From Bradyrhizobium sp. U87765 SZCCT0048 (GTDB taxonomy: Bacteria > Pseudomonadota > Alphaproteobacteria > Rhizobiales > Xanthobacteraceae), in NCBI RefSeq assembly GCF_018131225.1, contig NZ_JAFCMM010000001.1, positions 2,868,501 through 2,932,500 of the forward strand: DNA of 64,000 nucleotides. The letters are read 5' to 3'. Numbering within the stretch: position 1 is the stretch's first letter; every line of letters begins with the position of its first letter. The translations under genes and the position numbers were made by a program. This document shows, piece by piece, positions 8,622 to 17,652 of this stretch. The notes below the pieces were generated by a model, which saw nothing but the letters and a program-made list of their open reading frames with translations, was not told where the DNA came from and ran no database searches.

Positions 8622-8996
8622 TCAGCCGAGGTGGCGCACCAGCGCCATACCGGCCACCAGACCGGCGATGGCGAGCACCACCGATCCGGCTACATAGAAC
8701 GCGGCAAGGCCGATCTCACCCCGCTCGTAGAGCAGCATGCTGTCAAGCGAGAACGCGGAAAAGGTGGTGTAGCCGCCGAGGACGCCCGTCATCAGGAACA
8801 GGCGCCAGGGCTGCGCGGCCTGACCGCGAAACGCGAGGTAGCCGGCGATCAGACCCATGACGATCGAGCCGGAGATGTTGATGAGGAAGGTGCCGTAGGG
8901 GAAGCCGGTGCCGAACCAGCGCGCGCAGAGCATGTTGATCGCATGGCGCAGCGTGGCGCCGAGCCCGCCGCCGACGAACACCAGAAGATAACTCAT
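8622..8996 (-). CDS. crcB: Fluoride ion channel CrcB/Fluc
   Basis: The 124-residue protein has four hydrophobic segments and the Fluc signatures GGGLGATLRHAIN, GTFLINISGSIVMG and GVLGGYTTFSAFSLD, the last holding the central sodium-site region and the Phe track. Fluc channels are dual-topology dimers that let fluoride leave the cytoplasm. The start MSYLL follows a GGAGA ribosome site; a longer upstream reading has no membrane or signal content. No convincing fluoride riboswitch was found upstream. Confidence 0.93.
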   Translation of the reverse strand: MSYLLVFVGGGLGATLRHAINMLCARWFGTGFPYGTFLINISGSIVMGLIAGYLAFRGQAAQPWRLFLMTGVLGGYTTFSAFSLDSMLLYERGEIGLAAFYVAGSVVLAIAGLVAGMALVRHLG

Positions 8997-9076
8997 GATC
9001 TCTCCGCCCGTTGCGCGGGGATCGCCGGCGCGCCCCGTCGCAGTCTCGCCGGCAAGACGAGCCGCGCTCAAGCAAA

Positions 9077-9101
9077 AAGGCGGCCCACCGGGCCGCCTTT
9101 C
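9077..9101 (-). terminator. Rho-independent terminator after sodB
   Basis: Perfect 11-bp stem (AAAGGCGGCCC / GGGCCGCCTTT) with a 3-nt loop, followed on the minus strand by further T residues. It lies 23 bp past the sodB stop and separates it from crcB. Confidence 0.85.
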
Positions 9102-9123
9102 GCGTCTGAAGCATCCAGGAGGT

Positions 9124-9723
9124 TCAGCTCGCCTTGCTGAACTGCTCCTCGACGTATTCCCAGTTGATGAGGTTTTCGACGAACGCCTTCAGATAGTCCG
9201 GACGACGGTTGCGATAGTCGATGTAGTAGGAGTGCTCCCACACGTCGACGCCCAGGATCGGGGTCGCACCGTGCACCAGCGGGCTCTCGCCGTTGGCGGT
9301 CTTGGAGATCTCGAGCTTGCCGTTCTTGACCGAGAGCCAGGCCCAGCCGGAGCCGAACTGACCGACGCCCGCCGCAATGAAGTCGTCCTTGAACTTGGCA
9401 TAGCCGCCGAGATCGGAATCGATCTGCTTCTGCAGCTTGCCCGGCAGCTTATCGCCGCCGCCATTCGGCTTCAGCCAATGCCAGAAGTGCAGGTGGTTGT
9501 AGTGCTGGCCGGCGTTGTTGAAGAGCGGCGCGTTCTTGCCGAACGATCCCTTCACGATCTCTTCGAGCGACTTGTTCTCGAATTCGGTGCCCTTCAGCAG
9601 GTTGTTGCCGTTGGTAACGTAGGCCTGGTGATGCTTGTCGTGATGATATTCCAGCGTTTCCTTGGACATATAGGGCTGGAGCGCATCGTAAGCGTAAGGC
9701 AGTTCGGGGAGTTTGAAGGTCAT
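9124..9723 (-). CDS. sodB: Superoxide dismutase, iron type
   Basis: The 199-residue enzyme converts superoxide to oxygen and hydrogen peroxide in the cytoplasm. Metal ligands are visible: His in EYHHDKHHQAYV, His in NNAGQHYNHLHFWHW, and Asp and His in DVWEHSYYIDY. The outer-sphere glutamine sits in the N-terminal NNAGQHYNH motif, the position used by Fe-type enzymes, rather than in the C-terminal domain as in Mn enzymes. No signal peptide is present. It is monocistronic with its own terminator. Confidence 0.95.
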   Translation of the reverse strand: MTFKLPELPYAYDALQPYMSKETLEYHHDKHHQAYVTNGNNLLKGTEFENKSLEEIVKGSFGKNAPLFNNAGQHYNHLHFWHWLKPNGGGDKLPGKLQKQIDSDLGGYAKFKDDFIAAGVGQFGSGWAWLSVKNGKLEISKTANGESPLVHGATPILGVDVWEHSYYIDYRNRRPDYLKAFVENLINWEYVEEQFSKAS

Positions 9724-10017
9724 GGGAATGTCCGCTGATCAGGGGAGACAGTCTTTCAACACGGAACCGATATAGAAGTTTCCGCCGAAAGTGAATATGG
9801 GGCGCGACGACGGGTCGCCACCGGCCCCGCCTAGCTCAGCCCCCGGCGCGGCAAATCGACGGGATTAGTGCTGGCAGGACGGCCCATGCCCGCGGCCCAT
9901 CCTCTCTCGACGCCGGATTGGAGAATTTACGCCCCTCGCAGCCGCACGATATCACACCTCCGAAGGCGAACCGTCGGATGTCGCCTTGGTCGCCTCCCTC
10001 GCCCCTTGTGCCCGACC

Positions 10018-10971
10018 TCAGGCCACACCGAGAAACCGCGTCACCGCGTTCATGAATTCTGCCGGCCGTTCGACATTCAGCATGTGCACGCCAGGAAGCA
10101 GCGTCAGCGTGGCGCCGGGGATGGTGGCGGCGATCGCTTCACTGTGGCTTGCCAGGGTCACCTTGTCGTCTTTCCCGCCGATCACCAGCGTCGGCGCCGA
10201 AATGAGCGCAATGGTGCGGCGCAGATCGCTGTCGCGCACGGCCGCATAGCACCCCGCAAGGCCATGTGGTGAAGTGGCCAGGACCATGGCGCGAAACCTG
10301 TCGACGATCTCGTTCGGTCCGGCCAGCATCGCGGCTGGAAACCAGTTGCGCATGAACATGTCAGCAGCGTCCGACATGTCGGTGGCCGCGAGAACCGTGC
10401 GAATCTGCTCGTCGAAATACGACGCGGGTCCAAGATGAGACGCCGTATTGGAGAGGACGAGGCGCTCGATCCGATCTGGCGCATGGATTCCCAGCCATTG
10501 CCCGACCCAGCCCCCCAGTGACAGGCCGCAGAAATGGACACGCGCGATCTGAAGATAATCGAGCAGTTCGACGACGTCGCGCCCCAATCGGTCGACCGAA
10601 TAGGCCCCCACCGGAACGGCCGATCCACCATGACCGCGATAGTCATAGCGCAGCACGCGGAACGTCTCCGACAGCCGCGCAACCTGCCCGTCCCACATGT
10701 GCAGCGACGTGGCGATGGAGTTCGCCAGCGCCAGAACGGGCCGGCCCTCCGCGCCGTCCAGCCTGTAGGCGATCCGGCAACCATCGCCGGTCGTGAAATG
10801 GCTCAGATCGGTCATCAGATTCTCACTTTTGATGGGGGTGGAAGTTGCACGCCTCGGCGGCGCGGTTGCGGCCGATGGCCGACTATCGGCCCGGGCTGCG
10901 GCCCCAGGCACCAGAACCAAGGCGGCTGCGCCGAGCGTCAGCGCATCGCGACGCGACACGAAATGGGCCAT
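10018..10971 (-). CDS. Alpha/beta hydrolase, PcaD (enol-lactonase)-like, with a Tat-type leader
   Basis: The 317-residue reading begins MAHFVSRRDALTLGAAALVL, a twin-arginine export leader. An internal ATG at 10815 gives a 265-residue cytosolic form starting MTDLSHFTTGDG, the usual length of 3-oxoadipate enol-lactonase. The nucleophile motif GLSLGG, an acid in GGKDDKVT and His in GVHMLNVERP complete the triad. PcaD-like proteins hydrolyse enol-lactones, but this fold is broad and no other pca gene is near. A LysR gene is transcribed divergently from 11118 and is its likely regulator. Which start is used is unsettled. Confidence 0.8.
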   Translation of the reverse strand: MAHFVSRRDALTLGAAALVLVPGAAARADSRPSAATAPPRRATSTPIKSENLMTDLSHFTTGDGCRIAYRLDGAEGRPVLALANSIATSLHMWDGQVARLSETFRVLRYDYRGHGGSAVPVGAYSVDRLGRDVVELLDYLQIARVHFCGLSLGGWVGQWLGIHAPDRIERLVLSNTASHLGPASYFDEQIRTVLAATDMSDAADMFMRNWFPAAMLAGPNEIVDRFRAMVLATSPHGLAGCYAAVRDSDLRRTIALISAPTLVIGGKDDKVTLASHSEAIAATIPGATLTLLPGVHMLNVERPAEFMNAVTRFLGVA

Positions 10972-11117
10972 GAGGATCTCTTGCGGGGAGGGAGTTGAGG
11001 CTGTTGCAGCCGCGCAGCAGAAGCCCGTCCTCCGTGCCGCATGGGCAGCACAACTAGACCTCGTCACGGTCGAATAAAATTACTATGTTCGAGATATCTT
11101 TGTAGGATTTTTCGACA

Positions 11118-12020
11118 ATGCAGAGCCTCAAACTGCACGATCTCCGGTGCTTCGCCGCCGTGGCGACCCAGGGCAGCTTCCAGGCGGCAGCCGCGGCCCT
11201 GAACCGATCGCACCCTTCCGTCTTCGCTGCGGTCGCACGCCTCGAACAACTCCTGGACCTGACCCTGCTCGACCGCAGCGCCTATCGTGTCAGTCTGACG
11301 GACGCAGGCCGCATGTTCCTCACCCGTGCACAACTGGCGCTGCGGGAGTTCGACCATCTGCGGACCTATGCGGACCAGTTGGCCAGCGGCGAGGAGACGG
11401 TGCTGCGCGTCGTCATCGGCGATCTGTGCCCGCGCCCGCGTCTCCTCGGCCTCCTCAGCCGCTTCTTTGCCGAACAGCGCCGGACACGGCTGCACCTGGA
11501 GTACGAAGCGGTTGGTGGTCCGCTCGAGCGGTTGATGGAAAGCGAAGCGGACATCATCTTCCACCACGCAGATCCATCCAATCCTCGCCTCGAGCGAATC
11601 GATCTTTGCCAGGTGGCCTTTGTGCCGGTGGTGGCTCCCGGATTTCTGACGTTCGAGCATGGGCCTGACATCACGCCGGAAGAGATGCGTCCCTTTACCC
11701 AGGCCGTGATCCGCGACACCGCGCGGCGCCCGTCGTCAGAGGGCTATTTCCTCGTCGACGGTGCGCATCTGTGTTCGGCGCCGGACCATCAGATGAAGAA
11801 AGAACTGATTTCGCACGGACTGGCCTGGGGCCATCTGCCGGCCTGGCTCATCAGGGATGAACTCCGGGACGGACGGCTGATCTCGATCATCAACCCCCAT
11901 CTGCCTGGCCGGGAGGAGACCGCAGCTGCGGTGCGCCGGCGCGACCGCCCCCACGGGCCGGTTGCCGAGGCACTCTGGCGTCATATCGAAGCCGCCGCCA
12001 TGTCCGGCGGCGATTGGTGA
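11118..12020 (+). CDS. LysR family transcriptional regulator
   Basis: The 300-residue protein has an N-terminal winged HTH (GSFQAAAAALNRSHPSVFAAV, residues about 19-39, given here only in part as QAAAAALNRSHPSVFAA) and a C-terminal effector domain. It is divergent from the alpha/beta hydrolase gene with about 146 bp between the starts, the standard LysR arrangement, so it probably controls that gene. The effector is unknown. Confidence 0.88.
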   Translation: MQSLKLHDLRCFAAVATQGSFQAAAAALNRSHPSVFAAVARLEQLLDLTLLDRSAYRVSLTDAGRMFLTRAQLALREFDHLRTYADQLASGEETVLRVVIGDLCPRPRLLGLLSRFFAEQRRTRLHLEYEAVGGPLERLMESEADIIFHHADPSNPRLERIDLCQVAFVPVVAPGFLTFEHGPDITPEEMRPFTQAVIRDTARRPSSEGYFLVDGAHLCSAPDHQMKKELISHGLAWGHLPAWLIRDELRDGRLISIINPHLPGREETAAAVRRRDRPHGPVAEALWRHIEAAAMSGGDW

Positions 12021-12183
12021 AACCGCCTCGTCTCGCATGGTGATCGGGCTGCCCTTCGACAACACGCCTGCAACAACACCGCGCACGATCGCCTCTCGAC
12101 CTTTGCGCACCAGAGGTTCATTGTCGTCGGGAATCTCCACACCATTCGCAGCGAAAAGCTGCGGTCTGCGCAAGAGTGGCTCC

Positions 12184-12711
12184 ATGAGCATCGACATCGA
12201 GATTTTGAACGGCAACGCCGCGTGGCCGGCGGCCGAACCACTCCTGAACGCAGTCTGGCCGTCCGAGATCAAGGCAACACGTCCCTGGGGAGAGGTCACG
12301 TTCGCACACGCTGATTTTCGCGTGCTGGTGGAGGCGGACGACGCCGGATTGGTCTGCCACGTCGGTCTCTACCGGCGTCATGCTACGTTCAACGGACGCG
12401 CGGCCCATGTCGGCGGCATTGGCGGCGTCGCCACCCGTGCCGATCACCGCCGTCGGGGCCTTGCGACCATCGCGCTCAATGCGGCGATCCAGACATTCAG
12501 ACACGAAGGATCATTGGGCTTTGCCCTGCTGTTTTGCGAAGCCGCGACAGTCCCCTTCTATCAGGCGCGCGGCTGGCACCTCTTCGAAGGTGAGATCCTC
12601 GCCGAGCAGCCGGCCGGCCATGGCCGCTTCGATGTGCTGGTGCCGATGGTGTTCGATCTCGTGCAGAAGCCGCGCAAGGGCGTGATCGATCTCCGCGGTC
12701 TGCCGTGGTGA
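12184..12711 (+). CDS. GNAT family N-acetyltransferase
   Basis: The 175-residue protein contains the acetyl-CoA-binding motif A, GGVATRADHRRRGLAT (about residues 78-93), and the downstream AATVPFYQARGWHLF of GNAT enzymes. The segment HVGLYRRH before it resembles the acceptor side of aminoglycoside 2'-N-acetyltransferase and NodA-like proteins. The acceptor is not identifiable; resistance should not be assumed. The start MSIDIEILNG lies 163 bp after the LysR gene, so it may have its own promoter. Confidence 0.82.
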   Translation: MSIDIEILNGNAAWPAAEPLLNAVWPSEIKATRPWGEVTFAHADFRVLVEADDAGLVCHVGLYRRHATFNGRAAHVGGIGGVATRADHRRRGLATIALNAAIQTFRHEGSLGFALLFCEAATVPFYQARGWHLFEGEILAEQPAGHGRFDVLVPMVFDLVQKPRKGVIDLRGLPW

Positions 12712-12942
12712 TCCGCATGGCGCGCGCGACACGCATGGCCACGCGTATCATCGCATAGCTCATATCTTCTGCCGCATGCCCGTGGACGCGAAGGGCAGTG
12801 CTGCATGCCTTGCACACGCGGCCGCCAACCTGTTCAAATGCAGGGAAATCAACGGCTCTGCTCGAGCCCTTCCCGTCACGCGTTCGGCCGGAGCGCGCGA
12901 CGTCCGCGAAGCGGAATACGAGCGACGCTTCGGGGAAACGCC

Positions 12943-14370
12943 ATGACGGATCTGGGAGTCGCCGAGCTCCAGGCGATCGAGACGCCTGTGCTCGCGGCAC
13001 ACCGCATATCCGATCCGCTGCTCGACGGCCCGATCCTGCCGACGTTGCTGCGGCTGGCCGCGCCGAATGTCGTCGCACTCACCGTCGGCGTCTGCGTCGC
13101 CATTGCCGAGACGTCCTATGTCGGCCGTCTCGGCATCGAACCGCTTGCCGCGATGGCGCTGGTGTTTCCCTTCGTCATCCTGACCATGACCATGTCGGGC
13201 GGCGCGATGGGCGGCGGCGTCGCCTCGGCAATCGCGCGCGCGCTCGGCGCCGGCGACACGGAACGCGCGACGCTGCTCGCGCTCCACGCCATCCTGATCG
13301 GGGTGTGCCTTGGGCTGATCTTCACCGCAGGGATGCTGGCATTCGGGCCATACCTGCTCCAGTTGCTTGGCGGCCACGGGCGCGTGTTGACCGAGGCCGT
13401 CGGCTACATCGAAATCTTTTTCGGCGGCGCTGTCATTCCCTGGCTGATGAACACCCTGACGTCGATCCTTCGCGGCACGGGTAACATGCGCCTGCCGTCG
13501 GCGCTGATCCTGCTGTCGGCCACGATCCAGATCACGCTGGGCGGTGCGCTGGGCCTTGGATACGGACCGATTCCGCAGCTCGGTATGCGCGGGGTCGCCT
13601 GCGGCACGCTCATCGCCTTCGCCACCGGCCTCTCGATCAGCTTCTGGTATCTCCTGAGCGGCCGCGGCAGGCTCGACCTGCGCAGCGCGCCACTGCGATT
13701 TCGCGCCGAAATGTTCTTCGACATCCTGAAGGTCGGCGCGGTCGCATGCTTCTCGCCGCTGCAATCGGTGCTTGCGATCACCATCTTCACGCACATGCTG
13801 GCCCGCTTCGGCACCGAGGTGCTGGCCGGCTATGGCATCGGAGCGCGGCTGGAATTCATGCTGACCTCGATCGCATTCGCGGTCGGCGTCGCTTCGGTGC
13901 CGATGGTCGGCATGGCAATCGGCGCCGGGCGGATCGCGCGGGCGCGACGGGTGGCCTGGACAGGCGGAACGATCTCGTTCATCGCCGTGGCCGTCGCTGG
14001 CATGACCATTGCCGCGTTTCCGTGGCTGTGGGTGAGCCTGTTCACCGAGGACCCTGGCGTGCGGGCAGCGAGCTATCACTATCTGGAGATCGCCGCGCCG
14101 CTCTATGCCTTCATCGGCCTCAACATCTCGCTGTATTTCTCGTCCCAGGGCGCCGCGCGCATTCTCGGCCCGGTGCTGGCGCAGACGGCCCGTCTTGCGT
14201 TCATCACGGCCGGAAGCCTGTGGCTCGTATCGACCGATGCAACGGTGACGGCCTTCTTCGTTCTCGCGGCCTGCTCGATGGCCCTGCTCGGCCTGTCCTG
14301 CGCCGCCTCGGTCAAATTGACCTCCTGGGGCAACGAGCCGCCTGCCGATGCGGAGAGCACTCGCTCTTGA
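12943..14370 (+). CDS. MATE family multidrug/toxin efflux transporter
   Basis: The 475-residue protein has about twelve hydrophobic segments arranged as two MatE halves, the first beginning near PTLLRLAAPNVVALTVGV and continuing ETSYVGRLGIEPLAAMALVFP, the second near FSPLQSVLAITIFTHMLARFG. MATE carriers expel organic cations or other metabolites using Na+ or H+ gradients. The start MTDLGV follows GGGGAAA; upstream in-frame codons have no membrane character. A run of nine T (14410-14418) follows without a clear hairpin. Confidence 0.88.
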   Translation: MTDLGVAELQAIETPVLAAHRISDPLLDGPILPTLLRLAAPNVVALTVGVCVAIAETSYVGRLGIEPLAAMALVFPFVILTMTMSGGAMGGGVASAIARALGAGDTERATLLALHAILIGVCLGLIFTAGMLAFGPYLLQLLGGHGRVLTEAVGYIEIFFGGAVIPWLMNTLTSILRGTGNMRLPSALILLSATIQITLGGALGLGYGPIPQLGMRGVACGTLIAFATGLSISFWYLLSGRGRLDLRSAPLRFRAEMFFDILKVGAVACFSPLQSVLAITIFTHMLARFGTEVLAGYGIGARLEFMLTSIAFAVGVASVPMVGMAIGAGRIARARRVAWTGGTISFIAVAVAGMTIAAFPWLWVSLFTEDPGVRAASYHYLEIAAPLYAFIGLNISLYFSSQGAARILGPVLAQTARLAFITAGSLWLVSTDATVTAFFVLAACSMALLGLSCAASVKLTSWGNEPPADAESTRS

Positions 14371-14459
14371 TGGAAGCGCGAACAGGCTCCGGATTTTGCC
14401 TTAACGCGCTTTTTTTTTGCACGCGAGCCGGTGCCCACTTCGCTCGAAGATATGCGAGC

Positions 14460-15599
14460 CTAGCCCGCCGCCTTCAGCGCGCTCGCCGCGGATGCATAGC
14501 CGCCGCGCGCACCGTCGATGAAATGCACGTGGTTGCCGCGGGTCGGCGATTGCGTAAAGCAGGTCATCATCGCGGCATCCTGGCGATGCAATCCATAGCG
14601 AATGACGCCTGTGGCCGCGGCAGCTGCCAGACGGCGCGCCAACTCCTGTTCGAGCTCCGGCGTGCAGTCCAGGACCATGCGCAGCGCATCGTCGTATTTG
14701 CGAAAGTCCGAATTGGCGACCACCTGCTCGACATAGGTCTTGGGCGCAAAGCCGCCGACCTTGATGCCGAAGCGCAGGATCAGAAAGGCGAACAACGTAT
14801 AGCCCAACAGCGACAATCGCCGCAGCGCCAGCGGCCCGCCGTGCGCCGCACGGGCTTCGTAGTCGAGGCCTTCGGGCGGCCAGTTCAGCGGCGGCCCTCC
14901 GGGAGGCACCGGACGGCCGGCATCGGGACTGCCATCGACCAATGCGACAACATCCTCGATGACTCTGCGGAAGGCCGCTGGCTCGGCCTCCCGCCCCGGC
15001 ACCACCAGTACCGAGAGAATCAGGCCGCGCGCCGCCGGAATCTCGGCGAATCGGCACGACAGGCCGGTCAGATCCGGCAGGACGCCTGCCGACGCGGGCG
15101 GCAAAGCGTACTCGCCGCGCTTCATCGCCGTATCGACCCAGCCGAGCCCGCCACCGGAAAACATCGCATAGGACACATCCGGCGAGGCTGCGTAGCGCGC
15201 CACCCGCACGTCCCGGCCGTTCGCCCGGATTTCGCTGACCGGCACCATCGCCGTCCGCATGACGAGATCGAGGTCGGCCTTGACCCAGGAGGCGGTCGCG
15301 GCCAGCGCTGCGCCAGCCCGCCCGGCGTGCTCCGGCGCGACCGCAAAGCAGGCGCCATCGCCGCCGAACACGAACGGAAATTCGAGGTCCGGCAAGGCGT
15401 TGGTCACCGCGGCAATGACAGCGGCCCCCGCCATGTTGACCGCCTTGTAGCGCGCGGCAGCGATCGCCCTGGTCGAATCGACGATATCGGCCGAACCGAT
15501 GACCCAGTCATCGGGCAGCGCGACATACAGCGCGGGATCCATGAGACTGCGAAAATGGTGGAAGACCGGCACCTGCTGATAGAAGGCCATTTCCTCCAT
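14460..15599 (-). CDS. DUF3095 protein with nucleotidyl-cyclase-like N-terminus
   Basis: The 379-residue protein matches the DUF3095 family. Its N-terminal half contains GSADIVDSTRAI (about residues 35-46) and FPFVFGGDGACFAV (about 75-88), which line up with the two metal-binding aspartate motifs of class III nucleotidyl cyclases. The C-terminal half (from about 230) has a hydrophobic helix and a conserved tail ending near HFIDGARGGYA. I know of no demonstrated product for the family. It is a single gene converging with the MATE gene. Confidence 0.85.
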   Translation of the reverse strand: MEEMAFYQQVPVFHHFRSLMDPALYVALPDDWVIGSADIVDSTRAIAAARYKAVNMAGAAVIAAVTNALPDLEFPFVFGGDGACFAVAPEHAGRAGAALAATASWVKADLDLVMRTAMVPVSEIRANGRDVRVARYAASPDVSYAMFSGGGLGWVDTAMKRGEYALPPASAGVLPDLTGLSCRFAEIPAARGLILSVLVVPGREAEPAAFRRVIEDVVALVDGSPDAGRPVPPGGPPLNWPPEGLDYEARAAHGGPLALRRLSLLGYTLFAFLILRFGIKVGGFAPKTYVEQVVANSDFRKYDDALRMVLDCTPELEQELARRLAAAAATGVIRYGLHRQDAAMMTCFTQSPTRGNHVHFIDGARGGYASAASALKAAG

Positions 15600-16022
15600 G
15601 CGCCTGTCTCCTCAAAACCCGTTGTTCGCAATCACGATTTTCGAATATGTCGCCGGCAAAAGCCACTGTGGCCACAACGCTGCAATCGATTAACGGCGCG
15701 TCTCATGCCGGTTTTATCGCCTTGAAAAGACCACGCGCGATATGTTTCTTGGGGTGTCTGCAGCCTGATCCTCGGGATTGCCGTCATGCCCCATGAAGCC
15801 GGGCACAACTTTGCATTGTCACGACCTCAATTGTCCCCACCAGGGCCTTCCACGTCATGCTCCCGCAAGCTATTTGATCGAGGTTCGGTCGCGGCCCGAT
15901 CGTCTGGTCCTCGTCCTTATGTCTCCGCCCTGAAATCTGGAGTTAGTCCAGGACCCCGCCCCGGCCCCTGAGCGAACCACGTGCCCCTGTCGGCCCCTTA
16001 CCCCCATCGAACGGCTCCCCTG
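15600..16022. other. Intergenic region, no gene seen
   Basis: This 423-bp divergent region lies between the DUF3095 and DUF2147 genes and must hold both promoters. Short readings exist but none has a ribosome site, a family match or sustained codon bias. No strong palindrome was noticed. Confidence 0.6.
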
Positions 16023-16493
16023 ATGAGAATCGACGTCCGCCTCGCCCTCCGCCCCGCACTTTCCCTGCTTGCTCTCGTCACGCTGCTGTTCGCAGCGTTT
16101 GCCCCGGCTCATGCCGCGCCCGACAGCGGTCCGAACGGTTTCTGGCTGACCCAGGCTGGCGACGCCAAGGTGCAGGTGAGCCGCTGCGGCGGCGGCATCT
16201 GCGGCAAGGTGGTGTGGCTGCGCGACCCGATCGACAATACCACCGGCAAGCCGCAGGCGGACAACAAGAATCCCGATCCCTCGCTGCGCAATCGGCCGAT
16301 CATCGGCGTTCAGCTGTTTCTCGACATGCAGCAGTCCGGGCCCAACAGCTGGAGCGGCCGAATCTACAACGCAGATGACGGCCAGAGCTATGCCAGCACC
16401 GTGACCCAGGTCGACGCGGGTCGCCTCGAGGTCCGTGGCTGCGTGGGCGCGCTCTGCGGCACCGAAATGTGGACTCGCACCAGCGGCCGCTGA
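16023..16493 (+). CDS. DUF2147 exported protein
   Basis: The 156-residue product has a signal peptide (about residues 1-32, ending AHAA) and a mature domain with the DUF2147 pattern GFWLTQAGDAKVQVSRCGGG, then CGKVVWL, DNKNPDPSLRNRPI and RLEVRGCVGALCGTEMW. Four cysteines could form two disulfides. These small beta-rich periplasmic proteins are widespread in alphaproteobacteria; the function is unknown. The start MRIDV was chosen because the signal peptide begins there. Confidence 0.85.
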   Translation: MRIDVRLALRPALSLLALVTLLFAAFAPAHAAPDSGPNGFWLTQAGDAKVQVSRCGGGICGKVVWLRDPIDNTTGKPQADNKNPDPSLRNRPIIGVQLFLDMQQSGPNSWSGRIYNADDGQSYASTVTQVDAGRLEVRGCVGALCGTEMWTRTSGR

Positions 16494-16562
16494 GCGGTCG
16501 TGCGGAACGGCGCCGCTCGACGCGTCGCCGTTCATCACGTTGTCATGCAACCTCATGGTTAC

Positions 16563-16590
16563 AAAGGCCGGCGCCCACGCCGGCCTTTTT
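16563..16590 (+). terminator. Rho-independent terminator between convergent genes
   Basis: AAAGGCCGGCG and CGCCGGCCTTT pair across a 4-nt loop, with TTTTTC following on the plus strand. It ends transcription of the DUF2147 gene and, being nearly symmetric, may also serve korB arriving on the other strand. Confidence 0.85.
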
Positions 16591-16596
16591 CATGAC

Positions 16597-17652
16597 TCAA
16601 CGCATGCTTGCGTTGATCTGCTCCAGCGCGACGGAGCCTGGACACAACGCCTGCTCGTCGAGCTGATTCAGCGGGGTCGCCACCGTGTCGAGGTTGGCGT
16701 GCAGGTCGTCGGCATCCGCATCGGAGTACAACAGCCCCGTGACGATCATCCCGTCTGCCGCATGGCGCTGCAGGAAATTCATCGCCGCCAGCCGATCATG
16801 CGGATCGTAGTCGTCGTTCAGCTTGCGCAGCGACAGCACCGTGCCGTCATGCTGGGTCACCACCGCGACACGGCCAGGCGCATAGTCCACGGTGATCGGA
16901 TCGCGCCCGATCATGATGTCGAGCGCATTGACCGCCTCGTTGTGCTCGCGAACGTAGTCGAGGCTCTTGGTTGAGCCCGGATGGTTGTTGAAGGCGATAC
17001 ACGGCGAGATGACGTCGATGAACGCCGCGCCCTTGTGCCGGATCGCCGCCTTGATCAGCGGCACCAGCTGGCTCTTGTCGCCGGAGAAGCTGCGAGCCAC
17101 GAACGTCGCGCCGAGCTGCAGCGCCATCGCGGCGAGATCGATCGAGCTGTCGCTGTTGACCGCCCCCTTCTTGGATTTCGAGCCGCGGTCGGCAGTCGCC
17201 GAGAACTGCCCCTTGGTCAGGCCGTACACGCCGTTGTTCTCGACAATATAGACCATGTTCACCCCACGGCGCATGGCGTGGGCAAACTGGCCGAAACCGA
17301 TCGACGCGGAATCGCCGTCGCCGGACACGCCGAGATAGATCAGGTCGCGGTTGGCGAGATTGGCGCCGGTCAGCACCGACGGCATGCGACCGTGCGCGGA
17401 GTTGAAGCCGTGCGAAGCGCCAAGGAAATAATCCGGCGTCTTGGACGAGCAGCCGATGCCGGAGATCTTGGCCACGCGATGCGGCTCGATCGACAGCTCG
17501 AAGCAGGCCTCGATGATCGCCGCCGAAATCGAATCGTGGCCGCAGCCGGCGCATAGCGTCGAGGTCGAGGCCTCATAGTCGCGCCGGGTGAAGCCGATGT
17601 CATTCCTCGGCAGCGACGGGTGATGGAACTTGGGCTTCGCCAGATAGGTCAT
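16597..17652 (-). CDS. korB: 2-oxoacid:ferredoxin oxidoreductase beta subunit
   Basis: The 351-residue subunit binds thiamine diphosphate: GDGDSASIGFGQFAHA followed by ENNGVYGLT is the Mg/TPP motif. Cysteines in CAGCGH, GIGCSSK and VISPCIAF are placed to hold a [4Fe-4S] cluster. With KorA it oxidatively decarboxylates a 2-oxoacid (probably 2-oxoglutarate) with CoA and passes electrons to a ferredoxin-type acceptor. It overlaps korA by ATGA. Confidence 0.92.
   Translation of the reverse strand: MTYLAKPKFHHPSLPRNDIGFTRRDYEASTSTLCAGCGHDSISAAIIEACFELSIEPHRVAKISGIGCSSKTPDYFLGASHGFNSAHGRMPSVLTGANLANRDLIYLGVSGDGDSASIGFGQFAHAMRRGVNMVYIVENNGVYGLTKGQFSATADRGSKSKKGAVNSDSSIDLAAMALQLGATFVARSFSGDKSQLVPLIKAAIRHKGAAFIDVISPCIAFNNHPGSTKSLDYVREHNEAVNALDIMIGRDPITVDYAPGRVAVVTQHDGTVLSLRKLNDDYDPHDRLAAMNFLQRHAADGMIVTGLLYSDADADDLHANLDTVATPLNQLDEQALCPGSVALEQINASMR

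Noticed and set aside
8996..9076. Possible fluoride riboswitch upstream of crcB
   Set aside because: GGCGAT is present, but the conserved spacing, pseudoknot bases and the GCTGATG segment are missing.
12760..14079. Long minus-strand reading frame opposite the MATE gene
   Set aside because: It is fully antisense to a clear transporter gene, is rich in Arg/Asp/His/Gln as GC-rich shadows are, and matches no family.
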